A stretch of 7,393 nt of DNA from Anaerolineae bacterium (GTDB lineage Bacteria; Chloroflexota; Anaerolineae; B4-G1): the NCBI GenBank assembly GCA_030620125.1, contig JAUXFI010000105.1, positions 1 to 7,393 of the forward strand. The letters run 5' to 3'. Positions 1 to 6,117 of the stretch are shown here, piece by piece (position 1 is the stretch's first letter; each line of letters starts with the position of its first letter). The notes beneath the pieces were generated by a model, which did no database searches, was not told the DNA's origin, and was given only the letters and a program-made list of their open reading frames with translations. A program made the position numbers and the translations under genes.

Positions 1-16
1 CCCACTTGGCGACGAC

Positions 17-85
17 GGAGTCCCGAACTTGTTCGGGTGCGCCCCACACAGCAGATCAAAACTGCCCCAACAAGTTGGGGACTCC
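17..85. repeat. Nested inverted repeat: two related hairpins in opposite orientation
   Basis: Two 21-nt segments, 17-37 and 65-85, are reverse complements of each other at 19 of 21 positions, separated by 27 nt. Each is also a hairpin by itself: CCCGAACTTGTTCGGG (22-37, loop CTTG) and CCCCAACAAGTTGGGG (65-80, loop CAAG). The only two differences between the copies, at G25/C34 versus C68/G77, are partners within each local hairpin, so each 6-bp stem is fully paired although the long-range helix carries two mismatches. That is seen directly. I infer either a small repeated palindromic element or two selected RNA/DNA hairpins; the sequence does not decide between them. No coding region covers it. 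Confidence 0.75.
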
Positions 86-195
86 CCACAACCTAGAGTT
101 CTCCGACAGCCTGCTAGCAGCCCGCAGCCGCACCCGTTTCGGGGGGCCAGTTAGCGCTGCATGGGCATTGCCAGCCATTGTCTGCTTTGCTGATT

Positions 196-231
196 GCCAG
201 CCTTCGGAACCCGGAGGCTGGCTCTGTTTTT
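196..231 (+). terminator. Intrinsic terminator-like hairpin just before the proS ribosome binding site
   Basis: GCCAGCCTTC (196-205) pairs with GGAGGCTGGC (213-222) over 10 bp with one G-T wobble, enclosing the loop GGAACCC, and is followed by TCTGTTTTT (223-231). This has the form of a Rho-independent terminator on the plus strand. The T run ends one base before the AAGGAGGTGA ribosome binding site, so it is either the terminator of a gene to the left or an attenuator in the proS leader. A second copy of the left-arm core GCCAGCC (170-176) could compete for the same right arm. A T-box leader was considered, because these often control aminoacyl-tRNA synthetase genes, but I do not see the conserved T-box sequence. 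Confidence 0.6.
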
Positions 232-232
232 G

Positions 233-242
233 AAGGAGGTGA
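233..242 (+). promoter_or_regulatory. Ribosome binding site deciding the proS start
   Basis: AAGGAGGTGA is a full-length match to the anti-Shine-Dalgarno sequence of 16S rRNA. The GGAGG core (235-239) is 7 nt from the GTG at 247, but 19 and 31 nt from the in-frame ATGs at 259 and 271. It therefore supports GTG247 as the start. It directly follows the T run of the upstream hairpin. Confidence 0.85.
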
Positions 243-246
243 ACCG

Positions 247-2046
247 GTGGAAACGAGAATGGGAACGAGAATGTCACAACTCTTTGGGCGCACGCTGCGG
301 GAGTCACCCGCCGACGCCGAACTGACCAGCCACCAACTGGCGCTTCGCGCCGGGATGGTGCGCTTCTTGGGGGCCGGTCTCTACAGCTACCTGCCGCTGG
401 GCTATCGCGTGGTGCGCAAAATCGAGGCCATCCTGCGCCAGGAGATGGACGCGCTAGGCGCGCAGGAGATGCTGATGCCCGTCATGCACCCGGCCGAACT
501 CTGGCAGGCGACTGGCCGCTGGGAAAGCATCGGCCCGGCGTTGATGCGGGTGCGAGACCGGAGCGGCCGCGACTACGCGCTGGCCATGACCCACGAGGAG
601 GTAGTAGTTGAACTGGCGCGGCGGGAGGTGCAGTCCTACCGTGACCTGCCACGGGGCATCTACCACATCCAGACCAAAGTGCGGGACGAGCCCCGCTCGC
701 GTGGGGGACTTTTGCGCGTGCGCGAGTTCCGCATGAAGGACGCTTACAGCCTCGACACCGACGCCGCCGGTCTGGACGTATTTTACACCCGCATACTCGC
801 AGCCTACCAGCGCATCTTTGCCCGCTGCGACCTCAACCCCATCCCCGTCGAGGCCGACACGGGGATGATGGGCGGCGCCGATTCGCACGAATTCATGCTG
901 CTCCACCCCGCCGGAGAGGATACCATCATCCGTTGCGCCGCCTGCAGCTACGCCGCCAACGTCGAACGGGCCGAGTCCCGGTTACCCGTGACAGAATCAC
1001 AGCCCCTGGAGGAACCGCGCCCCGTCGCCACCCCCGACTGCGAGACCATCGCGGACGTGGCTGCTTTCGTCGGCGTGCCGACCAGCCAGACGCTCAAGGC
1101 CGTGTTCTACACACTGGAGGCTCAGGGACTGGTGTTCGTGGTCATACGCGGGGACCTGGAGGTGAACGAGACAAAATTGCGAAACCTGCTGGGTGGCGGG
1201 GAGTTGCGACCCGCGACCGACGAGGAGATTCGCGCCGCCGGAGCCGAGCCGGGCTACGCCTCCCCGGTGGGCCTGCGGGTACGGGAGACCCGCGACGGAT
1301 CGGGCGTGCTGGTCGTGGCCGGCCGTTCCATTGAGGTGGGCAGCAACTTTGTCGCCGGGGCGAACCGGCCCGGCTACCATCTCACCGGCGTCAACTACCC
1401 CCGCGACTTTGCCGTCACCCTCCTGGCCAACATCGCGCAGGCCCAGGCCGGGCACCTCTGCCCCCATTGCGATGGAACGCTCGCGGCGGAATCGGCCATT
1501 GAGCTGGGCCACTGCTTCAAGCTGGGCACACGCTACTCAGAGGCCGTGGGCGCGACCTACCTCGACCCGGAAGGACACGAACGGCCCATCGTGATGGGCT
1601 CTTACGGCATCGGCGTGGGGCGCTTGATGGCAGCAGTCATCGAGACCCACCACGACGAGCACGGCATCGTCTGGCCGCCCGCCCTCGCTCCATTCGACGT
1701 CCACCTGCTGACGCTGGGCACCGACGAAGCGGTACACGCCCAGGCCGAGGCAATCTACGCAGACCTGACAGGTTTCGGAAAACCTGTCAGGTCTGGACTT
1801 GAGGTGCTGTACGACGACCGGGAGGAGAGCGCGGGGGTCAAGTTTGCCGATGCTGACCTGATCGGCTGCCCGGTGCGGGTGACGGTGAGCCGGCGCAGCC
1901 TGAAGGCAGGCGGCGTCGAACTGAAAGCACGCTGGGCAGATGAGCGGCGCGTGGTCACGCCCGAGGACCTGGTGAAGAAAGTGAGGCGGACGCTGGGCGA
2001 CTTTCAGCCGCCTGCCCCTTCAACCAGCGCTACGAAACGCTCGTAG
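247..2046 (+). CDS. proS: Prolyl-tRNA synthetase (bacterial type, with editing domain)
   Basis: ProS activates proline with ATP and charges tRNA-Pro in the cytoplasm; it is essential for translation. From GTG247 the product is 599 residues, slightly longer than the usual 565-580. The class II core is complete: motif 1 region around residues 50-85, motif 2 as RDEPRSRGG (146-154) and REFRMKDAYS (159-168), and motif 3 as GSYGIGVGR (451-459). The inserted YbaK-like domain that hydrolyses mischarged Ala-tRNA-Pro lies at about 245-375. It includes K284, which by family alignment should match the known editing lysine, and IRGDLEVNE. The C-terminal anticodon-binding domain runs from about 480 to 575. 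Two oddities: residues 505-516 are encoded by a 36-nt palindrome that lengthens a loop by about six residues, and the Pro/Ser-rich C-terminal tail overlaps the convergent phosphatase gene by 43 bp. Earlier in-frame TTG178 is rejected because it has no ribosome binding site. Confidence 0.97.
   Translation: METRMGTRMSQLFGRTLRESPADAELTSHQLALRAGMVRFLGAGLYSYLPLGYRVVRKIEAILRQEMDALGAQEMLMPVMHPAELWQATGRWESIGPALMRVRDRSGRDYALAMTHEEVVVELARREVQSYRDLPRGIYHIQTKVRDEPRSRGGLLRVREFRMKDAYSLDTDAAGLDVFYTRILAAYQRIFARCDLNPIPVEADTGMMGGADSHEFMLLHPAGEDTIIRCAACSYAANVERAESRLPVTESQPLEEPRPVATPDCETIADVAAFVGVPTSQTLKAVFYTLEAQGLVFVVIRGDLEVNETKLRNLLGGGELRPATDEEIRAAGAEPGYASPVGLRVRETRDGSGVLVVAGRSIEVGSNFVAGANRPGYHLTGVNYPRDFAVTLLANIAQAQAGHLCPHCDGTLAAESAIELGHCFKLGTRYSEAVGATYLDPEGHERPIVMGSYGIGVGRLMAAVIETHHDEHGIVWPPALAPFDVHLLTLGTDEAVHAQAEAIYADLTGFGKPVRSGLEVLYDDREESAGVKFADADLIGCPVRVTVSRRSLKAGGVELKARWADERRVVTPEDLVKKVRRTLGDFQPPAPSTSATKRS
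1760..1795. repeat. Palindromic element embedded in frame in proS
   Basis: CAGACCTGACAGGTTT (1760-1775) and AAACCTGTCAGGTCTG (1780-1795) are perfect reverse complements (16 bp) around the loop CGGA. The 36 nt are read as part of proS and contribute the residues DLTGFGKPVRSG. Other ProS proteins run from an invariant-looking (A/E)xL to GxEVLxDDR with about three residues between L and G; here there are nine. It therefore looks like insertion of a short mobile palindrome without breaking the frame, comparable in kind to Rickettsia palindromic elements. That the element is repeated elsewhere in the genome is inference; only a possible partial relative (6231-6249) is visible here. Confidence 0.85.
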
Positions 2047-2477
2047 CCACCCTCGATCAACTGCTCCAACTCTTTGGCGGTGTAGGCATACTCCAGCCGC
2101 GTACCGCCGTATGGGTCGCGGATGTCGTACATCTGCCCGATCATCTCGCTGAGCAGGTACACCTTGTGGGACTGCCTGGGAAAGGCCGCTCCCAGCGCTT
2201 CGGAATGACTCCGCGTCATCGCCAGCACCAGGTCGGCCCCGGCCATCATCTCGCGGGTGACGTTGCGCGAGCGGTGGGCGCGCAGGTCAAGCCCGCGTTG
2301 AGCCATCTCCTCTATGGAATGTGCGCTTGCCGGTCGTCCATCAACTGTCCAGACGCCGGCCGAGCTCACCTGCCAGCCACGTCGCAGTTCGTCGCGGGCC
2401 AGCCGTGCCCGCAACAACACCTCTGCCATCGGAGAGCGGCAAAGATTCCCGGTGCAGACGAAGAGTATCGCCGGCAT
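2004..2477 (-). CDS. Low-molecular-weight protein tyrosine phosphatase
   Basis: This cytoplasmic phosphatase removes phosphate from phosphotyrosine (or another phospho-residue) through a cysteinyl-phosphate intermediate. The 157-residue product has the family length and the P-loop C-x5-R-S at its N-terminus, as CTGNLCRS (residues 8-15). The catalytic acid loop is DPYGG (121-125). The DPYGG loop and overall form resemble the YwlE-type branch. In YwlE a Thr in the P-loop favours phospho-arginine; here that position is Leu12, which is closer to the Ile/Leu of tyrosine-specific enzymes. I chose ATG2477 because AAGGAG (2488-2483) lies 5 nt before it; the GTG at 2480 would be only 2 nt away. The start overlaps the stop of the preceding gene as TGATG, implying coupled translation. 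The 3' end overlaps proS on the other strand. Confidence 0.93.
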   Translation of the reverse strand: MPAILFVCTGNLCRSPMAEVLLRARLARDELRRGWQVSSAGVWTVDGRPASAHSIEEMAQRGLDLRAHRSRNVTREMMAGADLVLAMTRSHSEALGAAFPRQSHKVYLLSEMIGQMYDIRDPYGGTRLEYAYTAKELEQLIEGGYERFVALVEGAGG

Positions 2478-3598
2478 CACGACTCCTTGTGCCCAGCCTG
2501 GAACGATTCGACCAGTGCCATCAGCCCTCCCGCCACCACCGCGTGCCCGCCCAATACCACCGGCACCCGCGCCTCCGCCGCAGCGCGAGTCAAGCGGCGC
2601 AAGAATGGCTCCTCCACCTTATCCCAGCGGTACAGATCAGAGTTGAAGCGATCGGGCGTCGAGGGCCACAGCCCCCGCGCCGCCAGGATGACGCGATTAT
2701 CGAACAGCACCCCGTCAACCAGTTCCGCCAACTCGTCGAAAAAGCCCTCTACGCCGGTCAACTCTAGATAATCGGCCAGCAGCGAGCGCGCTTCCCCCCG
2801 TTCCTGCCGTCCGCTGGCCCGCATCCCCCGTTCTTCGGCAAAGACCCGCACCCAACAACGAGTTGCCTGCTCCAACGCAGCCCAGGCCGCCGCCGACGCC
2901 CGGCCCACGACCGCCAGGCTCCCGCCCTCACGGGCCATCGCAGCCAGCACGCCATCCAACTGTGGCGTTTCCCAACCCAGCCCATTGAGGAAGCAGCGCA
3001 GGTGCGGCCCAATGCCTGGATGACGTAAGGCGATCAGCAGGTCTGCCGGCGTGTCGAGATCAAAGCGCGTGGCAGCCGACGCGGGCAAGCTCTCGAACGG
3101 CAGGCCGCCCTCGTTGGCCAGCACCCAGGCTATCGCGTTGTCGTTCGCCTCCTGGACGACGAGTGGTATCGCCTCAACTGCAGGAGCAAAGCCCACCCAA
3201 TCACAGGAGTGCAAATTGTTGGTGACCACCAGCCGCTCCGCCTGCGCCAACCTGGTCAGCACCTCGGTCCAGCGCTCGACACCCATCAGCGGAGCCGACG
3301 CGCCTCCGCTGTAAAGCACACATTGCGTTTCGTAGCGTTCGATCAGCCCAGCCAAGCGGCGCCCAAAGTGAAAGGACTCCCCTGGCGGATCGAGATCCAC
3401 CTCAACCGGCAGGTCGGTGAGCGTATCGCCCCAGGCAGCGTCGTCGGTGGCGACTATAGCCCGGTCAATCATATCCGCGCGCAGTAACACCTCCAACAAA
3501 TCGCGCGCAGCCGCCCGGTGTGCTCCATCCAGCGCTCGCTCTACATCACTCCGTCCCCACCCCCCGACCGTGAGGAGTAAAGTCACCTTCTCCGCCAA
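2477..3598 (-). CDS. Uncharacterised protein with GT-A nucleotidyltransferase-like N-terminal half
   Basis: I do not recognise a named family. The 373-residue, cytoplasmic-looking protein has no signal peptide or membrane segment. Its first 200 residues have the outline of a GT-A (MobA/CofC-like) nucleotidyltransferase: a first strand and glycine turn LLLTVGGWG (7-15), a second strand DRAIVATDD (45-53), LYSGGASAPLM (95-105) where such enzymes carry the metal-binding strand, and FDLDTPADL (179-187), which resembles the 'DxDTPxDL' near the end of CofC-type domains. The usual acidic metal ligand is not obvious in the SGGASAPL stretch, so activity may differ or be lost. The C-terminal half (about 210-373) is unassigned and ends with VPVVLGGHAVVAGG. 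The start is TTG3598, set by AAGGAGG 7 nt upstream; no in-frame ATG lies nearby, and an upstream in-frame stop closes the frame. It is coupled to the phosphatase by TGATG. Confidence 0.75.
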   Translation of the reverse strand: MAEKVTLLLTVGGWGRSDVERALDGAHRAAARDLLEVLLRADMIDRAIVATDDAAWGDTLTDLPVEVDLDPPGESFHFGRRLAGLIERYETQCVLYSGGASAPLMGVERWTEVLTRLAQAERLVVTNNLHSCDWVGFAPAVEAIPLVVQEANDNAIAWVLANEGGLPFESLPASAATRFDLDTPADLLIALRHPGIGPHLRCFLNGLGWETPQLDGVLAAMAREGGSLAVVGRASAAAWAALEQATRCWVRVFAEERGMRASGRQERGEARSLLADYLELTGVEGFFDELAELVDGVLFDNRVILAARGLWPSTPDRFNSDLYRWDKVEEPFLRRLTRAAAEARVPVVLGGHAVVAGGLMALVESFQAGHKES

Positions 3599-3605
3599 CC
3601 AGGCT

Positions 3606-3612
3606 CCTCCTT
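3606..3612 (-). promoter_or_regulatory. Ribosome binding site deciding a TTG start
   Basis: AAGGAGG on the minus strand lies 7 nt before TTG3598. It is the main support for a rare TTG start in the nucleotidyltransferase-like gene; no ATG is available in frame between it and the upstream stop. Confidence 0.8.
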
Positions 3613-3619
3613 GTTCAAA

Positions 3620-3645
3620 GGGGGCCCGGTTGGCACCGAACCCCC
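3620..3645 (-). other. GC-rich hairpin between hpf and the nucleotidyltransferase-like gene
   Basis: On the minus strand GGGGGTTCGGT (3645-3635) pairs with ACCGGGCCCCC (3630-3620) over 11 bp, two of them G-T wobbles, with loop GCCA. Only TTT follows, so it is a poor intrinsic terminator. It ends 7 nt before the AAGGAGG of the next gene and could dampen read-through from hpf or influence ribosome access. The surrounding 133-nt spacer (3599-3731) holds no convincing gene; a promoter there is possible but not clear. Confidence 0.5.
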
Positions 3646-3731
3646 TCGTATGCGCACAGCGGGAAAACTTGTAGCACCAGCCCGAGCCACAGCCTCAAGA
3701 ACGTTCTGCTGCGCCAGACTCTCCCAGTGCC

Positions 3732-4268
3732 TCAGGCAAATTCCGGCTGCAACAAACCATAGTTGCCATCATCCCGTCTGTACACAACGTTGATGGCATC
3801 CTCGTCCGCATCCAGAAAAACGTAAAAACGGTGGCCCAGTAATTCCATTTGCTCAATCGCCTCATCCGGCATCATAGGCCGGACCTCGAAGCGCTTGACG
3901 CGGACGATCTCCCCCTCTGGCTCCTCCACCGGCTCTTCGATAGGAAGTTCCTCAATAGCCGCGTGCCACCGATCCTGACGCTTGCCCTTGTAACGCGCGA
4001 TCTGGCGGTACATCTTGTCCAGTACCGCGTCAATCGAAGCGAACATATCACCAGTGCGTTCTTCAGCACGCAGGATAGTGCCGCGAGTTCGTACCGTCAA
4101 CTGTGCCACCTGGCGATGGGCAGAACTGCGCGTGTTCTCGACCGCCAGGTCAACCCGCGCATCATCAATCCAGGGCAGATAGCGGTCCAGCTTTCCAGCT
4201 TTTCGTTCTACGTACTCCTGCAAACGCGGAGTCATCTCCATGTTCCGGGCAAAGATAGATATTTCCAC
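3732..4268 (-). CDS. hpf: Long-form ribosome hibernation promoting factor
   Basis: HPF binds the 30S subunit in the mRNA/tRNA channel and, in its long form, dimerises 70S ribosomes into inactive 100S particles during stationary phase or stress. The 178-residue product has the two-domain plan: an N-terminal ribosome-binding domain (1 to about 100; ISIFARNMEMTPRLQEYVERK start), an acidic, proline-rich linker (about 106-120), and the C-terminal dimerisation domain (121-178) with the hallmarks VKRFEVRPM, EAIEQMELLGHRFYVF and a final YRRDDGNYGLL. The length fits the long-form class (about 175-190). I chose GTG4268 because AAGGAGG (4281-4275) is 6 nt upstream; the in-frame GTG at 4310 would add 14 residues unlike the family and lacks a binding site. 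comF lies upstream on the same strand, a common pairing. The 146-nt gap with repeats suggests an independent promoter. Confidence 0.95.
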   Translation of the reverse strand: MEISIFARNMEMTPRLQEYVERKAGKLDRYLPWIDDARVDLAVENTRSSAHRQVAQLTVRTRGTILRAEERTGDMFASIDAVLDKMYRQIARYKGKRQDRWHAAIEELPIEEPVEEPEGEIVRVKRFEVRPMMPDEAIEQMELLGHRFYVFLDADEDAINVVYRRDDGNYGLLQPEFA

Positions 4269-4274
4269 AGGCTT

Positions 4275-4281
4275 CCTCCTT
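4275..4281 (-). promoter_or_regulatory. Ribosome binding site deciding the hpf start
   Basis: AAGGAGG on the minus strand, 6 nt from GTG4268, places the hpf start there and not at the upstream in-frame GTG4310. Confidence 0.85.
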
Positions 4282-4296
4282 GCAACAGATTTGGTG

Positions 4297-4311
4297 TGTG
4301 TGCCAGACACA
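4297..4311. promoter_or_regulatory. Small dyad upstream of hpf, possible operator
   Basis: TGTGT-GCCAG-ACACA is a 5-bp dyad with a 5-nt centre, 28 nt before the hpf start codon. It could be a regulator site or a leader hairpin in the hpf mRNA. It is short enough to occur by chance and no known operator is matched. Confidence 0.25.
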
Positions 4312-4335
4312 GGTGAGAACTGGGACGTGATACAT

Positions 4336-4406
4336 ACGTAATGTGTAATGCGTAAAACGTAATGTGCAGAATGCGATCACGTTTCACGCTTCACGTTTAA
4401 CGTCTT
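4336..4406. repeat. Degenerate heptad repeat forming an inverted repeat, between comF and hpf
   Basis: The 71 nt divide into ten units of 7 nt (one of 8): on the plus strand ACGTAAT, GTGTAAT, GCGTAAA, ACGTAAT, GTGCAGA, ATGCGATC, ACGTTTC, ACGCTTC, ACGTTTA, ACGTCTT. The left and right halves are imperfect reverse complements: GCGTAAAACGTAAT (4350-4363) matches the complement of 4376-4389 at 12 of 14 positions, and the likeness weakens outward. The centre is 4364-4375. It is more AT-rich than the genes on either side. Short heptanucleotide repeats are known in cyanobacteria and other phyla; the origin of this one is not visible. It may hold the hpf promoter. Confidence 0.75.
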
Positions 4407-4414
4407 CACCTGGT

Positions 4415-5161
4415 TCAGCGCGCACGGGCTAACGTCAGAGCTCGCACGCCGCGAGCTCCCCCTTCCTGCAGGGCAACCGCGCAGGCTTCCAGCGTAGCGC
4501 CCGTAGTACATACGTCGTCAATCAACAACACCTGCTTGCCAGCCAATGCTCCATCGGAACAACGGAAAGCGTCGCGGACATTCTCCTTCCGCTGTTTGGC
4601 ATCGAGTTTCACTTGTGGGGCTGTCGCGTGCTGCCGCGTCAGCGCCTGCTCGTCCACCGCCAACCCAACCTGGCGGGCCATCTCGCGGGCAAGCAACGCC
4701 GCCTGGTTATACCCACGCTCGCGCAGACGGGCAGCGTGCAGCGGAACAGGCACTATGACATCAGCCGGCATCGAATGTTCTGTCCAATAGGCAGCCATCA
4801 GACCACCCAGGGGCACGGCCAGCGCCGTATGCCCGCGGTACTTGAGCCGGTGCATCGCCTTGCGGAGCACACCCTCAAAGTAGACTGCCGAGCGTATACA
4901 TTCGATCCGCAAGGGAAAGGTTCGGCAACGCACGCAGAGGTCACCGGCCACAACCACGTTCCCGCAGCGGGCGCAGAACGGGGGTTCAACGTGAGGGATT
5001 TGATCCAGGCAGTCAGCGCACAACCAAACGCCCACCCGGCGACAACCAACACAACGCGGGGGAAACAAAAGATCGAGAAATTGACCGCAGAGACCGCGCC
5101 AGTGGCGACCAATTTGACCGGCACGGACAAAGGAACCCGTTTCTGATGTCAACTCTAGCAC
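4415..5161 (-). CDS. comF: ComF family protein (zinc-finger plus phosphoribosyltransferase fold)
   Basis: ComF/ComFC proteins take part in natural transformation, aiding uptake or processing of single-stranded DNA at the cytoplasmic side of the membrane. The 248-residue product has the family architecture: a double zinc ribbon with C37/C40/C48/C51 and C63/C66/C76/C79, a linker, and a phosphoribosyltransferase fold whose PRPP-loop signature is LLIDDVCTTGAT (212-223). VPVPLH and RERGYNQA, also characteristic of the family, precede it. The first roughly 27 residues are poorly conserved. GTG5161 is preceded by AGAGG and AGGTGA, so the start is plausible but less certain than others; a TTG three codons in is the alternative. 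It starts only 17 nt after the tadC stop, so it is very probably the fourth gene of the tad operon. That placement suggests pilus-linked DNA uptake. Confidence 0.92.
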   Translation of the reverse strand: MLELTSETGSFVRAGQIGRHWRGLCGQFLDLLFPPRCVGCRRVGVWLCADCLDQIPHVEPPFCARCGNVVVAGDLCVRCRTFPLRIECIRSAVYFEGVLRKAMHRLKYRGHTALAVPLGGLMAAYWTEHSMPADVIVPVPLHAARLRERGYNQAALLAREMARQVGLAVDEQALTRQHATAPQVKLDAKQRKENVRDAFRCSDGALAGKQVLLIDDVCTTGATLEACAVALQEGGARGVRALTLARAR

Positions 5162-5178
5162 CAGCCTCTGTTCACCTG

Positions 5179-6117
5179 CTAAAAGATGGGGTTCTCCATC
5201 ACCATAAACGTAATGACGGCTGGCCCCAGCAGGACGATGAAAATACTGGGAAAGATCAGGAAAGCAACCGGGGGCAGTATTTTGACCTGCGCTGAGCGGG
5301 CCAACTCCTCGGCACGCTGACGCCTCCGTATGCGCATCTGATCCGACTGAATGCGCAGCACCCTGGCAATACTGACGCCCAGTTGTTCCGCCTGAACGAT
5401 GGCCGCCACGAAAGTGGACACGTCCCGGATCTCCATACGATCCGCCATTTCACGCAGCGCCTCGCGGCGCAGTTTGCCCAACTGGATCTCCTGGAGTACT
5501 CGTGTGAATGCCAGGCTCAAGTCGTTATCCCACTTCTCGGACACCTTGGCCAGAGCGGCATCGAAACCCAGGCCCGCCTCTACGCAGATTGTCAACAAAT
5601 CAAGCGCATCTGGCAACGCCTTGATGATGGACTTTTGGCGATTGCTGATCTTTATCCTCAACCACAGCGTTGGGAGAAAATAGCCCATCACCACCGCCGC
5701 CACGAGTATCAGAATACGCCGTGCAAAGTCCACGTTGCTCGCGATAAACACGAGGGCAAATCCCAACCCGCCCAACAAAAGCGTTGATAACAGACGGACG
5801 CCCAGGAACTTGCCAGGGTCCCAGCCGTAGGGATTGCCAGCCAGGTCAAGTTGATGCTGGGTCGCCTCCGCACTCTTCTGTGGTGTGAGACGCATTGCGA
5901 ACTGGGCCAGACTTCCCAGCAAGGGCATCAGAATACGCTCGCTGAAAGGTTGCGCCAGTTCGATCTCTTCCAGCGTGGGCGGCAGATCCAACGCGCCAAA
6001 CTGGGCCAGACGATCTTCGACGGTGCTGGGTTCCCGCGAGCGAGTCAGGCCAATGACAATGAGACCAAAACCCAGCAACACAAACAAACCTATAGCGACC
6101 AGTATCATAGTGTCCAT
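5179..6117 (-). CDS. tadC: Tad pilus inner-membrane platform protein TadC
   Basis: TadC, with TadB, forms the inner-membrane platform of the Tad/Flp pilus, the GspF-like partner on which the CpaF ATPase acts. The 312-residue product has a membrane segment at 4-23, a pair of membrane segments at about 106-153, the cytoplasmic T2SSF domain at about 168-265 (ALPDALDLLTICVEAGLGFDAAL, then QEIQLG and VAAIVQAEQLGVSIARVL), and a last segment at about 280-306. Length fits the family. ATG6117 follows GGGGAGG by 5 nt; the second ATG, at codon 4, is too far away. It is the second of the two paired paralogues. A 175-nt gap separates it from tadB, wide for this operon. Confidence 0.94.
   Translation of the reverse strand: MDTMILVAIGLFVLLGFGLIVIGLTRSREPSTVEDRLAQFGALDLPPTLEEIELAQPFSERILMPLLGSLAQFAMRLTPQKSAEATQHQLDLAGNPYGWDPGKFLGVRLLSTLLLGGLGFALVFIASNVDFARRILILVAAVVMGYFLPTLWLRIKISNRQKSIIKALPDALDLLTICVEAGLGFDAALAKVSEKWDNDLSLAFTRVLQEIQLGKLRREALREMADRMEIRDVSTFVAAIVQAEQLGVSIARVLRIQSDQMRIRRRQRAEELARSAQVKILPPVAFLIFPSIFIVLLGPAVITFMVMENPIF

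Larger units (their letters stand above)
1..246 (+). other. Gene-free leader upstream of proS
   Basis: I see no convincing gene in this stretch. The open frames crossing it look nothing like a conserved protein and the strong ribosome binding site for proS comes only at its end. It contains the paired hairpins at 17-85, a perfect 10-nt palindrome CTGCTAGCAG (111-120), a direct repeat ATTGCCAGCC (167-176 and 193-202), and a terminator-like hairpin (196-231). I found no clear sigma70-type promoter. The left edge may lie downstream of a gene outside the window. Confidence 0.6.

Noticed and set aside
22..37. LexA (SOS) box, because CGAAC and GTTCG occur in the hairpin
   Set aside because: The two half sites are separated by 2 nt, not the 4 nt of the Bacillus-type box, and the sequence is better explained as one of two matched hairpins.
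196..222. T-box riboswitch controlling proS
   Set aside because: GGAACC in the hairpin loop recalls the T-box core, but the full conserved T-box sequence and a stem I with a proline specifier loop are not evident. Left as an open possibility in the findings only.
178..246. N-terminal extension of ProS from TTG178
   Set aside because: It would be encoded by the terminator-like hairpin and the ribosome binding site, has no binding site of its own, and is not part of ProS proteins.
454..906. 150-codon minus-strand open frame inside proS
   Set aside because: It lies wholly antisense to conserved ProS catalytic core sequence and its translation resembles no protein I know; a shadow of GC-rich coding.
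997..1512. 171-codon minus-strand open frame inside proS
   Set aside because: Antisense to the editing domain, which is clearly conserved on the plus strand.
4336..4406. CRISPR array
   Set aside because: Units are about 7 nt with no unique spacers; it is a short degenerate repeat.
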